The notes beneath the pieces are model-generated. The model saw nothing but the letters and a program-made list of their open reading frames with translations, was not told the origin of the DNA and did not search any database. DNA of 64,000 nucleotides from Megascapheus bottae. Lineage: Eukaryota; Chordata; Mammalia; Rodentia; Geomyidae. The stretch's first letter is position 1. Each line of letters starts with the position of its first letter. The DNA lies in NCBI GenBank assembly GCA_024803745.1, contig JANJXV010000030.1, forward strand, positions 2,995,001 through 3,059,000. Direction: 5' to 3'. Shown piece after piece: positions 1 through 10,194 of this stretch. The translations under genes and the position numbers were made by a program.

Positions 1-752
1 ACCTGCACCAAGTTCCTGTCTACTTTTGGTCACTGTGTCTTCTTTGCGGATGTTTCAAATGTTACTGAAGTCACTTCTGCTCCGGGAGGCAAAGGACAAT
101 TCTTAATGGGAAAGATTCGGCTGATTTCAAGTCACTTTCCTCTTCAATAGGTAAAATGAGCAGTGCATCCTTTTCAAATCTTTACCTTTTCCTTCATTAA
201 GTGCAGACAAGAGGCAGTCATAATTTAGGAATAAGACTAAGTAAGCATACGGAATATTCTCTTTCCAACCTGCTGTCCTTTTGCTTGCTGAAATGGCTGC
301 AATGTAAGCAGAGCACTCAGCTCTGGGAGGCCCATAGTACGTGCTCCATGAACACTGGCCGTTCTTCTTAGCATTAACCCGTGAATACCATAATTCCTCG
401 GTATCCTGGTAAGACTGATTCCAGAATTCCAGCGAACGCCAAAACCCACAGCTATGTCTTTGTATCAAGTGATGTGAGCTTTGCGCCATCGATCTACTCA
501 TTAAATCATGTCTCTATTACTTGTGATACAAAACACAATCTAAATACAAGGTAAATGGTTGTTCTGTTTAGGGACTGAGAACGAGAAATACATCATACCA
601 ATTCAGACATTGGTGCAATATTTTTTAAAGAAAACCTTTCTCGATCTTGTCATTGGTTGAATCTATGTGCTGACCTCAAGAATACAGGAGGGGGGTGCTT
701 TCTGAAGGTTTGCTTAGTCAAGAAATATATAAGGCAACAATTATATTTCTAC
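1..752. other. Probable intron or gene flank, no supported gene
   Basis: This stretch lies downstream, on the minus strand, of the exon at 753-1004 and would be intron or later exon of the same gene. Two overlapping minus-strand open frames exist (127-501 and 237-449), but neither has convincing splice sites and neither product is recognisable. I saw no clear interspersed repeat. Confidence 0.4.
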
Positions 753-1004
753 CTGACAAGTGTCCAAAGAAGACGGCTGCTGTATTCATAATAATGTTTC
801 GATATCCTTCCTGAAATTCAGCCAAACCTGCAGATTTCATTGAGGACACGTAGTCACCGGCTTCCTGGATCTCTTTTCCTATGATGACTTCAGTTCTCGC
901 TACGCCATGTTCAGTCGTTTCTGTCCTAAAGACTTTCTCACCTGAAGAAGAGAACAGACTCCAGAAGGGGCAGATGGACGTAATGGTCTGTATCACTACT
1001 TCTC
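753..1004 (-). CDS. Internal coding exon of an unidentified minus-strand gene
   Basis: On the minus strand a polypyrimidine tract (TTGTCTCTCTTCTTTTGCAG) ends in AG just before base 1004, and the sequence TTGTCAG|GTAGAAAT gives a GT donor after base 753. The exon is 252 nt (84 codons), and only one of its three frames is open throughout. That frame starts and ends in phase 1, so skipping the exon would preserve the frame. The translation begins EVVIQTITSICPFWSLFSSS and ends with IIMNTAAVFFGHLS. It has no long low-complexity run, and I recognise no domain. Earlier exons should lie to the right, perhaps in the CpG island, but I could not find a first exon whose phase fits. The splice sites and open frame are seen directly; that it is a real exon is inference. 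It could be an old pseudogene exon or a chance frame. Confidence 0.5.
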
Positions 1005-1296
1005 CTGCAAAAGAAGAGAGACAACTCTATGTCCTCTTATTCACTCTCCTGTGCTAAATACAATTTAAAAAAAAAAACAATTCCTCCACCTTTATTGTTA
1101 AAAGCTGTGCTCACAACTGTGCTCCACTTTCCACTTTCCCTTCCTTCCTTCCCCCTCCTCTTTTTGTTTTTTTTTTTGTCCAGGGTCTCTAGCTTGATGT
1201 CTGTCCTTCCTCATTTCTGGCTGTGCTTTTAAAGCTCCGCTGTCGTTTTCTCTTTTGAAACTTTAATTCTGCAATTTTCCTTATCAGTTAGCTGAC
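1005..1296. other. Putative intron sequence with oligo-A and oligo-T tracts
   Basis: This is the upstream intron of the 753-1004 exon if that exon is real. It contains an A-run near 1066-1076 and a T-run near 1164-1179. No gene or repeat is otherwise evident. Confidence 0.4.
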
Positions 1297-1592
1297 CTTA
1301 GCCTCTCCATCCTCCCCCTCTCCCCTCCCTCTTTCCCTCACACCTTCTTCCCTCCCTCTTTCCCTCACCCCCTCTCCTCTCCCTCTCTCCCTCACCCCCT
1401 CTCATCATGGGTCCTCTCCATCCTCTCCCTCTCCTCTCCCTCTTTCTCTCTTACCCCCTCTCATCATGGGTCCTCTCCATCCTCCCTCCCTCCCTCCCTC
1501 CCCTCCCTCTCTCCCTCACCCCCTCTCCCTGGTCCTCTCCATCCTCCCTCCCTCCCCTCCCTCTCTCCCTCACCCTCTCTCCTTGGTTCTCT
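1297..1592. repeat. CT-rich minisatellite, units of about 60 bp
   Basis: The phrase GGTCCTCTCCATCCT recurs at about 1409, 1469 and 1531, with a degenerate copy near 1585 and a related start near 1301. Spacings are 60, 62 and 54 bp. Units are filled with CCCTCT and CCTCCCT stretches and share CTCACCCCCTCTC. The polypyrimidine bias is strong, so the complementary strand is polypurine. The tract sits immediately upstream of the CpG island. Confidence 0.8.
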
Positions 1593-1659
1593 TAAGCGCT
1601 ATACAAGTTTTAAAAGCCTCCCCACTAGACTGCGCCTTTTCCTGATAGGAACAAACGGT

Positions 1660-1735
1660 GTGTGCGCGCGCGCGCGTGTGTGAGTGTGCGCGTGCCCGTG
1701 TGAGTGTGCGCGTGCCCGTGTGTGTGCGCGCGCGG
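1660..1735. repeat. Alternating GT/GC purine-pyrimidine tract
   Basis: Near-perfect alternation of purine and pyrimidine (TGTGTGCGCGCGCGCG, then GTGTGAGTGTGCGCGTGCCC twice in tandem with a ~20-bp period). It marks the left edge of the CpG island. Such alternation favours Z-DNA under negative supercoiling; that is known of the sequence type, not shown here. Confidence 0.8.
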
Positions 1736-1789
1736 GTCTGCTCCTGGGCCGCCCGTCTGATTTCTCCGGCCGCGCTGACACCGTTCAGG

Positions 1790-1900
1790 GCGCGTCCCGT
1801 CCCCGTCCCTGTCCCCGTCCCCGACCCCGCCCTGGCCCCCGTCCCTGTCCCGGTCCCCCGCCCCGCTCTCCGACCCCGTCCCCGGCCGTCCCCGTCCCCG
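1790..1900. repeat. C-rich hexamer repeat (CCCCGT-like)
   Basis: Imperfect tandem CCCCGT, CCCTGT and CCCCGA hexamers. The minus strand therefore carries repeated GGGG runs with short loops, a typical G-quadruplex-forming pattern, and the plus strand could form an i-motif. Tract variability is likely between individuals. Confidence 0.7.
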
Positions 1901-2022
1901 CCAGCGCCGGCGCCCGCGGCCCCGGGAGGTCGCTCCCCGCTCGGGGTGCAAAAGTTGCCTGGAGAGCCGCCCGCTTCCCGCGCGCCCGGCAGTTCCGGGC
2001 GCCGGTTCCTCCGGGCGCACGG

Positions 2023-2086
2023 CCGGGGGGGGGCGTCAGGGGTCGGGGGGTTGGGGGGTCGGGGGCCCGGGGGGAGGGGCGGCCCG
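2023..2086 (+). repeat. G-run cluster
   Basis: At least six plus-strand runs of four or more G separated by 1-6 bases (GGGGTCGGGGGGTTGGGG and neighbours). This fits a G-quadruplex motif on the strand opposite to that of the preceding C-rich repeat. Confidence 0.6.
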
Positions 2087-2149
2087 GCCTCGCGCCCCAC
2101 CTGAGCCGCCCACCCCCGCCCGGCGGCGCGGGGCCACTGGGCATGCTCA

Positions 2150-2718
2150 GACGCTGGGCAGGTCTGGGGCTCCACGGGGCAGCTGCCTGTGAATTACACC
2201 AGCCCCGGGCTGGAGGAGGAGGGGGAGGAGGGGGGAGGAGGGGGAGGAGGAGGACGGGGAGGAGGAGGAGCGGAGGAGGAGCGCGCCAGCCGCGGCCACG
2301 ACCGCCACCACCCGGCGGACGAGAGCCCCTCCGCCCCGCGCCGGCGCCCGCGGTCTGCTTTTGGGCAAAAGGAACCGGAGATTACGGAGGGGCCGCGGCG
2401 AGCGGGGGTAAAAAGTGCGACGGCCGCGGGCGCGGAGCGGCGCGGACGGAGAGGGCGCGCGGGCCGCGGGCGCGGGGCGGCCGGCCGACCCCGCCGATCG
2501 CCGCCGCCCGGAGGCGGCATGTGAGGCGCGGCCGGCGCTGCCCGCGGGCGAGGACCCTGGAGCCGCGCGCCCCGCGGGGACCCGGCCGGCGATGAGCCCG
2601 TCCTGAGCGAGGCGGCCGCTCCCCGGAGCCCGGCCTCCCCGGAGAGCCGCGGGGCCGCGCGGACCGAGCCGGACGCCACCTGCGCTCCGGAGCGGCGCGG
2701 AGGCGCGGGAGCCGCCAG
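2150..2718 (+). other. Candidate non-coding first exon of a plus-strand gene
   Basis: The only firm boundary is a strong 5' splice site, GCCGCCAG|GTGAGGAG, with exon end at 2718. No transcription start can be placed; 2150 is a guess within the island. Short ATG-initiated frames occur (for example near 2189 and 2592) but none looks like a conserved protein start, so the exon would be 5'-untranslated. If real, the first intron runs beyond 64 kb or to an exon I did not recognise. Confidence 0.3.
2208..2286 (+). repeat. GGA/GGGGA-rich tract inside the CpG island
   Basis: Imperfect GGAGGAGGGGGAGGAGG repeats. They lie inside the candidate first exon, so if that is transcribed the RNA would carry a polypurine 5' UTR with G-quadruplex potential. 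Confidence 0.75.
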
Positions 2719-3037
2719 GTGAGGAGGCGCGGGCGGCCGGGGCGCGGGGCCCTCGGGAGGCGCCGGGCGCTGCCCTGCTTCCCTCCCCGGCCTGGCTGCG
2801 AACGCGGAGGGAAAAATGCAAAAGTTTTGCGCAGGGTGGGGAGCGCGCGGCTGGCCGGGCTGGGGGGGGGGGGCGGAGATGGCGGGGCCGGAGCCGAGCC
2901 GGACTGAGGGTGGGGGGCGAATGCCCGGCTGGCACGGGGAGGCGGGCGCGCGGGGACCCCTTCCCCCCCCCGACCCCGGGGGCCTGGTCAGAGCCGCAAG
3001 TGTCCAGAGGATCCGCGGCTGTGCGCGGGGGTGCGCG

Positions 3038-3156
3038 CGGGCCTGTGCGCGTGCGTCTGCGCGCGCCTGAGTGTGAGTGTGTGTGTGCGTGAGTGTGTGT
3101 ATGCGTGAGTGTGTGTGCGCGTGAGTGTGTGTGAGTGTGAGTGTGTGTGCGTGCTT
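3038..3156. repeat. GTGAGTGTGTGT-type tract
   Basis: Imperfect alternating GT/GC repeats with a recurring GCGTGAGTGTGTGT phrase of about 18 bp. It is similar in composition to the tract at 1660-1735 and lies on the other side of the island core. Confidence 0.8.
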
Positions 3157-3227
3157 CGCACCCCCCCGTTTCCAGTTAATTTTCCCACCGTCGTCAAGAA
3201 AGCACGCACCACCCCTGCGGCTCGACC

Positions 3228-3232
3228 ATTGG
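3228..3232 (-). promoter_or_regulatory. Reverse CCAAT box (possible NF-Y site)
   Basis: ATTGG on the plus strand within GACCATTGGTTCC. The pentamer is common, so its position in a CpG island is the only support. Confidence 0.25.
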
Positions 3233-3250
3233 TTCCTATTCCATTTCCAG

Positions 3251-3298
3251 GGGCCAAGAGACCCCGCGTTCGGGGCCCTGGGCGACGCGGGGACGCAG
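3251..3298 (+). other. Candidate 48-nt non-coding exon
   Basis: A plausible acceptor, GGTTCCTATTCCATTTCCAG, precedes base 3251 and a strong donor, GACGCAG|GTAGGT, follows base 3298. It contains no ATG. It could be a second 5'-UTR exon, or the donor could end an alternative first exon. No transcript evidence is available. Confidence 0.25.
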
Positions 3299-3404
3299 GT
3301 AGGTGGCCCGGTGCCCGCCCGGGGGTCGGGGCGGGGGGAGCCGGGACCCGGGCGCCGCCGGGCTGCACGGCGTCCTCCCGCGAGCCGCCCGCCGGGAGCA
3401 GCGT

Positions 3405-3443
3405 CATGTTGTTGTTATTATTATTGTCGTTGTGGTTATTTGG
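3405..3443 (+). repeat. TTG/TTA trinucleotide repeat
   Basis: Short run of TTG then TTA then mixed units (GTTGTTGTTATTATTATTG). It is unusually AT-rich for the middle of a CpG island. Confidence 0.7.
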
Positions 3444-3604
3444 GGAGGGGGACGTTGGCCTCCGCGGCCGGATCCCCTGGGTGCGCGCGTGGGAATGGCG
3501 ATGGCGCCTGTGCGCGTGAGTCTCCCCGCGCGGCTCGGAGGGGAGGGGAGGGGGCTCGGCCGCCGCAGCCATATGGACAGAATGGCCAGAAGGCCAGCGT
3601 GCGC

Positions 3605-3632
3605 GCGTCCGTCCGTCCGTCTGTCCGTGTGC
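3605..3632 (+). repeat. CCGT tetranucleotide microsatellite
   Basis: GTCCGTCCGTCCGTCTGTCC, about six units. Confidence 0.7.
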
Positions 3633-4134
3633 TTTGCGCCCGCTCCGCGCCCGGCACGGCAGATCCGCGCCCCGCGCCCCGCGTGGCGGGAGGCTGGGGT
3701 CTGGGGAGGCATCGCGGTGGCTGCGCTGCCCGCGCCCGTCCCGGGGTCCCGGCCGGCCTTCTCTCTGAGCTCGAGTGGTCCCCGCGGGTGTCTGCTGTGA
3801 GTCGTGGCCGCCGTCCGCCCGGGGCTTTGGCTCCAGTGGCCGGTGTGTGAGTGGCCTGGAGAGCCTGCACGGCCGGCGCTCCAGATGGGAGAGGGGCGCG
3901 CGCCTGGGGCGACCCCAGGCGCAGCGGGGCCGGGCGGCCGCTCGAGGGCCGAGGCTCGGCCGGACCCGGCTCGGTGGGGAGACCTGGCACCCGGAGGTCT
4001 GTGTGTGAACGTGTGGATTCCCACCCGCCCAGGAACGGGGTTCGCGGCACCCTCCGCTCGCTCTCCAGACTCCGGTGGACTTGGCACCCCATGGCTCTCC
4101 TTGAGCTGCTCCCGCGCTTGATTTCCATATGGAC

Positions 4135-5405
4135 GGACAACTTGAGCGGCAGTTTCTAATTGAACAATCATGACATGGCAGGTCTGATTCTGTGGGCTGG
4201 GAGGGGTGTGGAGTGAGATCCCGTTCAGCATGGGGGGGTCGGGGGAAGGAAACGTCGTGATTAAATATTGCGTCTGCTCCGATGGAGTTGATAATGCGAA
4301 AAGACAGGGACAGATACGAAACATCCACTTGAAAAATGTTTGCCAGTGTTTGGTAGGGTAAATTATTTTGAGGGCAAAGTGTAATTTGGGAAAAGGAGGA
4401 AGTGTGGAATGGATCCAGATTTAGAGAAATAACAAGTGTTGGAGTAAGGATCACTGTATTAAACCCACATTGAAACTTAATTTAGATAATTTTTATATAG
4501 GCTTCAGAGGTGTGTGTGAATATTCATTGCTGTATTTTTCTTCTGGGTAGAGTAGACTATCACTTCAAACGTGTATTTACATTGTACCAGCTCCTTTGTG
4601 TCTTAGAAACATCAGTGGTTTATAATTTTACAGAGAAACAAACTTTTTTTGTGATTTATGCTAGAATGTGTCAAACTTTGGACTTCTTTTGATCATATGT
4701 TTACCATTTAATTTCAGAAAACTTGTTGCAAATGATGTGGGGGAGGGTGAAAAAATTGGCAGAGAAGAATTTCTGGGATCTAAACTGTAAATTAAATATA
4801 AAGTTCACGATAAAGATTCAGATCAAAGTTACTGTCAGTGCCTGCAGAGTCTGAAGTGATTGTTTTCCCCACAGATTTCTCCCCAAAATATCTGGTTGGT
4901 TTCTGAAGCCAGCCTGGTGTTCTTGCCTAAGTCTCTTAGCTGTGGCAGACTGGGTGGTGTGCATTCCTGTGTGAGGCACTGTGGTGCAGTAGCCCTTCAA
5001 GAGGTAAATGGAATGCAATGGACATGAATCTCAGAGGGAGCCAGAGCCACTGCTCCGTGTGCAGAATTGCACATCTTCCCTCCACATCCACAGCCTGATT
5101 TCACATTATGTTTATTATGACTAAGAGCATTCTTCTAGTGGGGTTTTGAAGGCTGGGTAACAGGAAATGGTGTCTTTTCTACAGTCTGTGAATTTCAAAT
5201 GCTTTTTCTTTATAGAGCATTTTCAAAGGCAAGAGTAGCTCCAATAATCATGAAATCCCCCTGCCATGTTTATTGGTAAAATGAATCTACATGAAGGTCA
5301 CTTGTGCATGTGAGTGTTTGCCATAGTTTTGTCTTTGTCAGTGCTCAGATTTGCTCTTCCAGGCTTTTCATCTGTCAAGCTTTTATCAAGTTTTTGTTTG
5401 TTTGT
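4135..5405. other. AT-rich non-coding sequence after the CpG island
   Basis: Composition changes abruptly from CpG-dense to AT-rich at about 4130. I see no recognisable repeat, exon or RNA gene. Confidence 0.5.
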
Positions 5406-5411
5406 TTTTTA

Positions 5412-5662
5412 AGCTAGGCGCCAGTGGCTCACACTTGTAATCCTAGCTACTCAGGAGACTGAGATCTGAGGATCACAGATTAAAGCCAGCCTAGGTAGGA
5501 AAATCCATGAGACTCACTTCAGTTAACCAGCAAAAAGCCCCAAGTGGAGGTGTGGGTCAAGTGACAGAGACCCAGCCTTGAGCAAGAAAGCTAAGAGACA
5601 ATGACCCAGGTTCTGAGTTCAAGCTCTGTTGCCTGCACCCACCCCCCCCCACACACACAGAT
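5412..5662 (+). mobile_element. SINE with B1-like head and Geo-like tail
   Basis: Starts with AGGCGCCAGTGGCTCACACT and TGTAATCCTAGCTACTCAGG, the 7SL-derived head pattern. After a middle containing AACCAGCAAAAAGCC, the right half runs through a weak 'aagtggaggtgtgggtcaagtg' segment to GTTCTGAGTTCAAGC, close to the Geo monomer of IDL-Geo. The 3' end is a C-run followed by a short CA repeat (5641-5660). No clear target-site duplication was found. Confidence 0.75.
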
Positions 5663-5664
5663 GT

Positions 5665-7808
5665 GCACATATGCACACGCATTCTTTTAGTTCTGTCTAC
5701 AAGTCTTATCCTGCTTCTTACCCTTGTAGGACTTTGGGAAAGAATTTCAAACACAAAGGGAAGTTTTTGATTGTTATGAAGAGATCTTTTAATGGATTTG
5801 ACACAAGACAAAACCTGTTAGTTTCTGGTATCTGACAGCCTCTGTCTTCTCAGTTAAGGAAACACTGGGCTCTTAATCCCGAAGCAGACATCACTGAGCC
5901 TTGCTTCCACTGCCCCACCCCTTCCCAGAAAAGGCTGTGGGGTGAATTCAGTCTTCATGGGATCCCCACGTGTGTGTTCCTGCCATAAGCAAACCAAAAA
6001 CAACATGTAGTTAGGTTTTAGTGGCAAAGTAGAGAACACGAAACCATATAACCCTTTTGTGGATACCACACGGGGACCCCTGGTATTTGTGCGTGAGACG
6101 GTGTTGTGTCTGTTCACATCTTGAGTCATTTCTAGGATGAAGGCTTGGAGAAGGTCTTCAGTCCAAACTCAAAGCCCTGTGAAATGCTACCCAGTAAAAT
6201 GTAGGAAGCACAGGGCCCTGGTGTTTAGCGCCCCTGGGGCTCGGCCTTTGGCCATGCTTTGTACCCCTTTGTCCAGGTGCTTTGGCAATGCTCAGACTCT
6301 TTTAGCTTCTGGCACGCCGTCTTGTAGAGATTGATTGGTGGTTTACATTCCCCCACCTGTTGGAACTTCCAGCCACCACTGACCATAAGAGAAGCAGATC
6401 TGAGTTCCTTTCCATGTCCCCTGCCCCTAGCAAGTCCTAGTGGTGCCCCTAGCCCCAAGCCCCCGTCTCTAACTCTTGTCATATTGGCCATAGCATAGGG
6501 CTACGTAGATTTGGGGTTTTCAGTGTCCATGTTCAGTACTGGACTTAATGTTTTGCCTAGAAAATCTTTAGCTCTGACCTTGCCAACAACATCTCTCCAG
6601 GAGTCAGATTCTCTTCTTTTATCCTCAGTCTCTGATTCACCCTGAGTGTGGACAAATGTCTGGGTCTGAGGCCCATACACCCGTGACATGGCGTCACTCA
6701 TTTCTCTTGTTGCCAAGTTCATCTGACAAGTACGATTTCCTTGTGTCCGTCATTGCTGACCCTATCGATTCTCGCTCCTCCACAGCTCCCCCCCTCACTG
6801 TAATTTGAGTTGCTGACTCTCCACTGCCCTGTTCTCCTTCCTTAGGTCATTTGTTCTAGCCCAGCCTTCACCTGTTTCCTGCCCCCACCATTTCCTTGAA
6901 ATCCAGCACTCCGGCTGAGACACCTGCCTCCAGTCACCTCTGCCCCAAGAGTCATGGCAGCACTGCCAGCCTTTCTTGGTGCCGAGTAAAGTGTCAGAGA
7001 AGATCTGGGGAGACAGGGGTCCCATACCTCTACTTCTGGGGAGAGATTCTCCCCCCCCACACACACACTGCCCAGCTCTGCTGCTGAGCTCTTTGATTAA
7101 TCACGAGGAGCGGGCCATCACTGAGACTGCATTGACTTGTCCCCCTTCCACTACAGTAGACCCCCCCCTCGCCCATGTCCCCACTGGAGGGGCACTCGGT
7201 TCCTCCCCTCGACTGGTCAGTCAGTTCTTGTCCTTGGTCCTTGGAAGCTCTGTATGCCAGGCATCAATTCCGGTGGACTTCTGTCCTGTGGGAGGTCACA
7301 GATGAGGAGCTGGTGTTGGGAGAGTCACTGAGAGCAGTGGCTCTCACTCGCACACGCATACACGTGTAGACACAGTCCCTGGAAAGTCACGGCAAAGGAG
7401 TCACTTCTCGTTTTCCAGTCTCTTGGTTATAACTCTTCCCATTGGGAAGATGGTTGTTCTCCTGTAGGGAGCTTTGTCCCCTTTCTCTGTGCTGTCTCAC
7501 ACAGACTACACGCAGTGTCCTGTGTGAGGAGAGGGTGAGCGGGACCTGGAAGGGACACCTTGTTTCTCTCCTTAGACCACTCCCCTTTCTCTCTCTACCC
7601 CAAAAACCATCTCATCACAGGACCAGCAAACATTTTCCAGCTTTCCTACTGACTTGCTTTCTCCATGTTAAATAATTTAAGTACATGACTCAGTGGATTA
7701 TCAGAAACCAGAATGTCATCTAATTAATCATAGGTCTTGGACACTGTCAGTCTCAATCCTTGGCATTCTAATGAGGCTCGCTGCGATGTCTTCAAACACT
7801 TGGGTGAA
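5665..7808. other. No gene or repeat recognised
   Basis: Mixed-composition non-coding DNA. Small open frames occur on both strands but none has splice sites or recognisable protein content. A C-run with CACACA lies at 7052-7069. Confidence 0.4.
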
Positions 7809-7809
7809 A

Positions 7810-7998
7810 CAGTTGGGTTTGAACTCGGGGACTCATAATTGAGAGACTAGTGCTCTACTGTTGAGGCATGTATCTGGCCCTGCTTTTTGCTTGTTTTAGA
7901 CATGGAAATCTAGTAAATTTTTCTGTGTGGGCTGACATAAGATCACAGTCTGCCAGATCTCAGCATGCTGAGTAGCTAGGATTATAGGCTTTCTTGTT
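7810..7998 (-). mobile_element. Degenerate SINE (B1/Geo type), minus strand
   Basis: The plus strand shows the reverse-complement hallmarks: GGGTTTGAACTCGGGGACTC at the start and CTGAGTAGCTAGGATTATAG at the end. The middle is diverged, so this is an old copy. Confidence 0.6.
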
Positions 7999-7999
7999 A

Positions 8000-9000
8000 A
8001 ATTTGATAACCCAAAGTAACGGTGACTTTCTGCAAGGTTAATGTCAGAAGAATGTATGACAAATAAGTGTTAATGAATTCCTGTTTCAGTACAGGAAGTA
8101 AATGTATCTCATCTGTCTGTGTTGATTGCATATGCTCATGGGGGTGTATTTCTGTGATAGCCAGTACTCTGTATCATTCACTATAGGGTCAAAGACCCGC
8201 CTTCCACAAGCACATGATTGACAGGAGCCTAGGTCAGAGGTGACAGAGGACACTGGATGCTGTATTCACATACAGAAGTGCACTCTCTTCTGTTGTGGAG
8301 GTCAGAAGTCAAAAATCAAGGTGACAGTGAGACCCCTCTTCCTCCACATTCTGTAGGAGTGGAGGAACACACCTCTTTCCTGCTGGCTAGCTTCAGGGGT
8401 CTACCTGCATGCCCGGACTCTGCCAGCCTCTCCCTGCTCTGATGGCTTCCACTCTGGGTGCAGAGGAAGCTGGCTGTGGGAGACAGAGCCACTGAAAGGC
8501 CCAGGAGGGAACTTCTCCGAGCCTCGACGCTTCTTTTTCTCTTTCACCCTAGAAGGTGGCTGTGGGTTCCAGGCTCGGTGGACACTGCTTCGACCTCTCC
8601 ACGTCCCCACCCCTCGCTCTGTTGGTGGACTGCGTGTCACTGCTCTGGGCTTGGAGAAATGAACTCCCCAGGCAGCCGTCCCCTCTACACGTGATCTTTC
8701 AGAAGAGCCAGAAACCTTCCTTCTTAGTCTCTGGGCCTGTTTGTCTTCCTAATAATTCTGGGAATGAAGGTGAGAACATTTCTGAATGTTCTTCCATAAG
8801 AAAATATTGAAAGTTGAGGTCTATGAAGTCAACCTGGGCTAGCTTGCCAATTCCCAACATCTCATGTTTAGTCTTCACTTTCTCATTTCTCTCCAGAGAA
8901 CAGCATGTACACCTCCCTAAATCTCACTATTATCTACCGCTAAACCTTTCACTTTCGTGTGTGTGCGTGTGGCAGTGGAGAGAGGGGTGTAAAGGCTGTG
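8000..9000. other. No gene or repeat recognised
   Basis: Moderately GC-rich around 8200-8700, AT-richer afterwards. No exon, RNA gene or mobile element could be supported. Confidence 0.4.
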
Positions 9001-9009
9001 TGTGTGAAG

Positions 9010-9252
9010 GAGGGATGGGCTTGAACTCAGAGCCTGGGTATGGTCCCTGAACATTTCCTTCTCGTATTGTTGTTGTTGTTGTTGTTTTACTCCGGGCTAG
9101 CACTCTATCATTGGAGCCACAGCTCCAGTTCTGACTTTTTGAGAGACAAGTCTCATGGACTTCAGTACCCAGCCTGGCTTTGAACCACAGTCCTCAGATC
9201 TCAGCCTATTGAGTAGCCAGGATTACAGGCCTGAGCCACAGGCTCCACGCGT
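9010..9252 (-). mobile_element. SINE (B1/Geo type), minus strand, with internal TTG repeat
   Basis: The reverse Geo part begins at GGGCTTGAACTCAGAGCCTG, the middle includes 'tgagagacaagtctcatgga', and the reverse B1-like head ends at GAGTAGCCAGGATTACAGGC. A (TTG)6-type run at about 9068-9087 interrupts the Geo half, where related copies read 'gctcaaggctagc'. Confidence 0.75.
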
Positions 9253-9254
9253 AA

Positions 9255-10192
9255 CCTCTGGACGTTGGTCTTCCATCTTTACAAGATTCTCAGGACATCA
9301 GCTCCAGGAAGTCTTCTGTAACTTCTTCGTGTTACGATGCACGGCCGGCCTTTTCGCCACAATCTCATGATCTCTATTAACGGTCCAAACACTGGCTGCC
9401 CACCCTCTCCTCCCTTGTTCTTTCTTCTCCCAGCTTCCCCGTTCCTGCATGGTGGCGGCGTGGAGCTCTCTGATGTGTGGAGTTCTGGGATGTGCGGTGC
9501 TCAGGTTCCCATCCCCTGCCCCTGCCCCTGCTTGTGACCACAGTCAAGGCCAGAGTTTCGGTGCCACCTCGGCCTGGCTCGTGCTCCAGGCCTGACTTGG
9601 CCCTGAACAGGAGTGGGGGAGCGTGTAGGCTTGCCCCCGTACCTGGCATTTCCTGCTCCTTCCCCAGGGTTCCCGCTTCTATGAATAGCACGAGCAGTGC
9701 ACTTGCCCTTTGATCTTGATTTATTTCCTTCTCCTGCCTCCTAAACTTACCCAGACACTGAATCTTAATAACTCAACCAAGTAATAGCTCAAACCAGCCA
9801 GCTGCGCTCTCTTCTAATTTTAAGGTGTACTAACTAAAAATATGGAGGGACAGGAGAAATCTGATCATATTTTTTCCTACCTAGAGCACCATTTTGACAT
9901 CCCCTTCCGCTGCTGATTGAATAATGACTAAACATCTTTCATCAGCTTCGCCGCATCCCTGGCTGGATTTGCACTTGTAAGTTCAATCCTGTGACTCAAG
10001 GTCACCTTTGCCTTAGCTCTCAGTACCTGCTGTCCCTTCTGCTCATCCTGGCTCCTCACAGCCCCTGCCCTTTCCCCCACACTGTCAGGGATCCGGATTC
10101 CAGCAGTTTGTCAACCTTGAAAAGAAACTTCTCCTTATGAATTTATCTCTTAGCACTTTATCAGAATCTTAGCCTTATCAGTTCACTCTTTG
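9255..10192. other. No gene or repeat recognised
   Basis: Non-coding sequence with a C-rich section near 9400-9650. Nothing supports an exon. Confidence 0.4.
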
Positions 10193-10194
10193 TT

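Larger units (their letters stand above)
1640..4130. promoter_or_regulatory. CpG island, probable (possibly bidirectional) promoter
   Basis: About 2.5 kb is very GC-rich with dense CpG, while the rest of the window is AT-rich and CpG-depleted. In mammals such islands usually mark promoters and non-coding first exons. I see no TATA box. GC-rich Sp1-type motifs are plentiful, an ATTGG (reverse CCAAT) lies at 3228-3232, and a YY1-like GATGGCGG lies near 2878. Plus-strand donors CCGCCAG|GTGAGG (2718/2719) and GACGCAG|GTAGGT (3298/3299) suggest first exons of a plus-strand gene extending into the AT-rich DNA to the right. The minus-strand exon at 753-1004 could belong to a gene starting in the same island. 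Long open frames on both strands are expected here because stop codons are AT-rich. The gene or genes are not identifiable from this window. Confidence 0.8.

Noticed and set aside
127..501. Minus-strand frame of 124 codons as a further exon
   Set aside because: No good acceptor/donor pair, and a second overlapping frame is also open. Product not recognised.
1785..2144. Minus-strand ATG in the CpG island as the first exon of the 753-1004 gene (donor at 2100/2101)
   Set aside because: It would join in phase 2, whereas the 753-1004 exon needs phase 1; the join would reach a stop.
1684..2595. Plus-strand open frame of 303 codons
   Set aside because: Pro/Arg/Gly-rich product of C-rich and GGA repeats. 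Overlapping long frames on the other strand show this is a GC effect.
2988..4454. Minus-strand open frame of 488 codons
   Set aside because: It lies across a CpG island where stop codons are rare by composition, includes a translated GT microsatellite (Thr-His runs), and has no recognisable domain.
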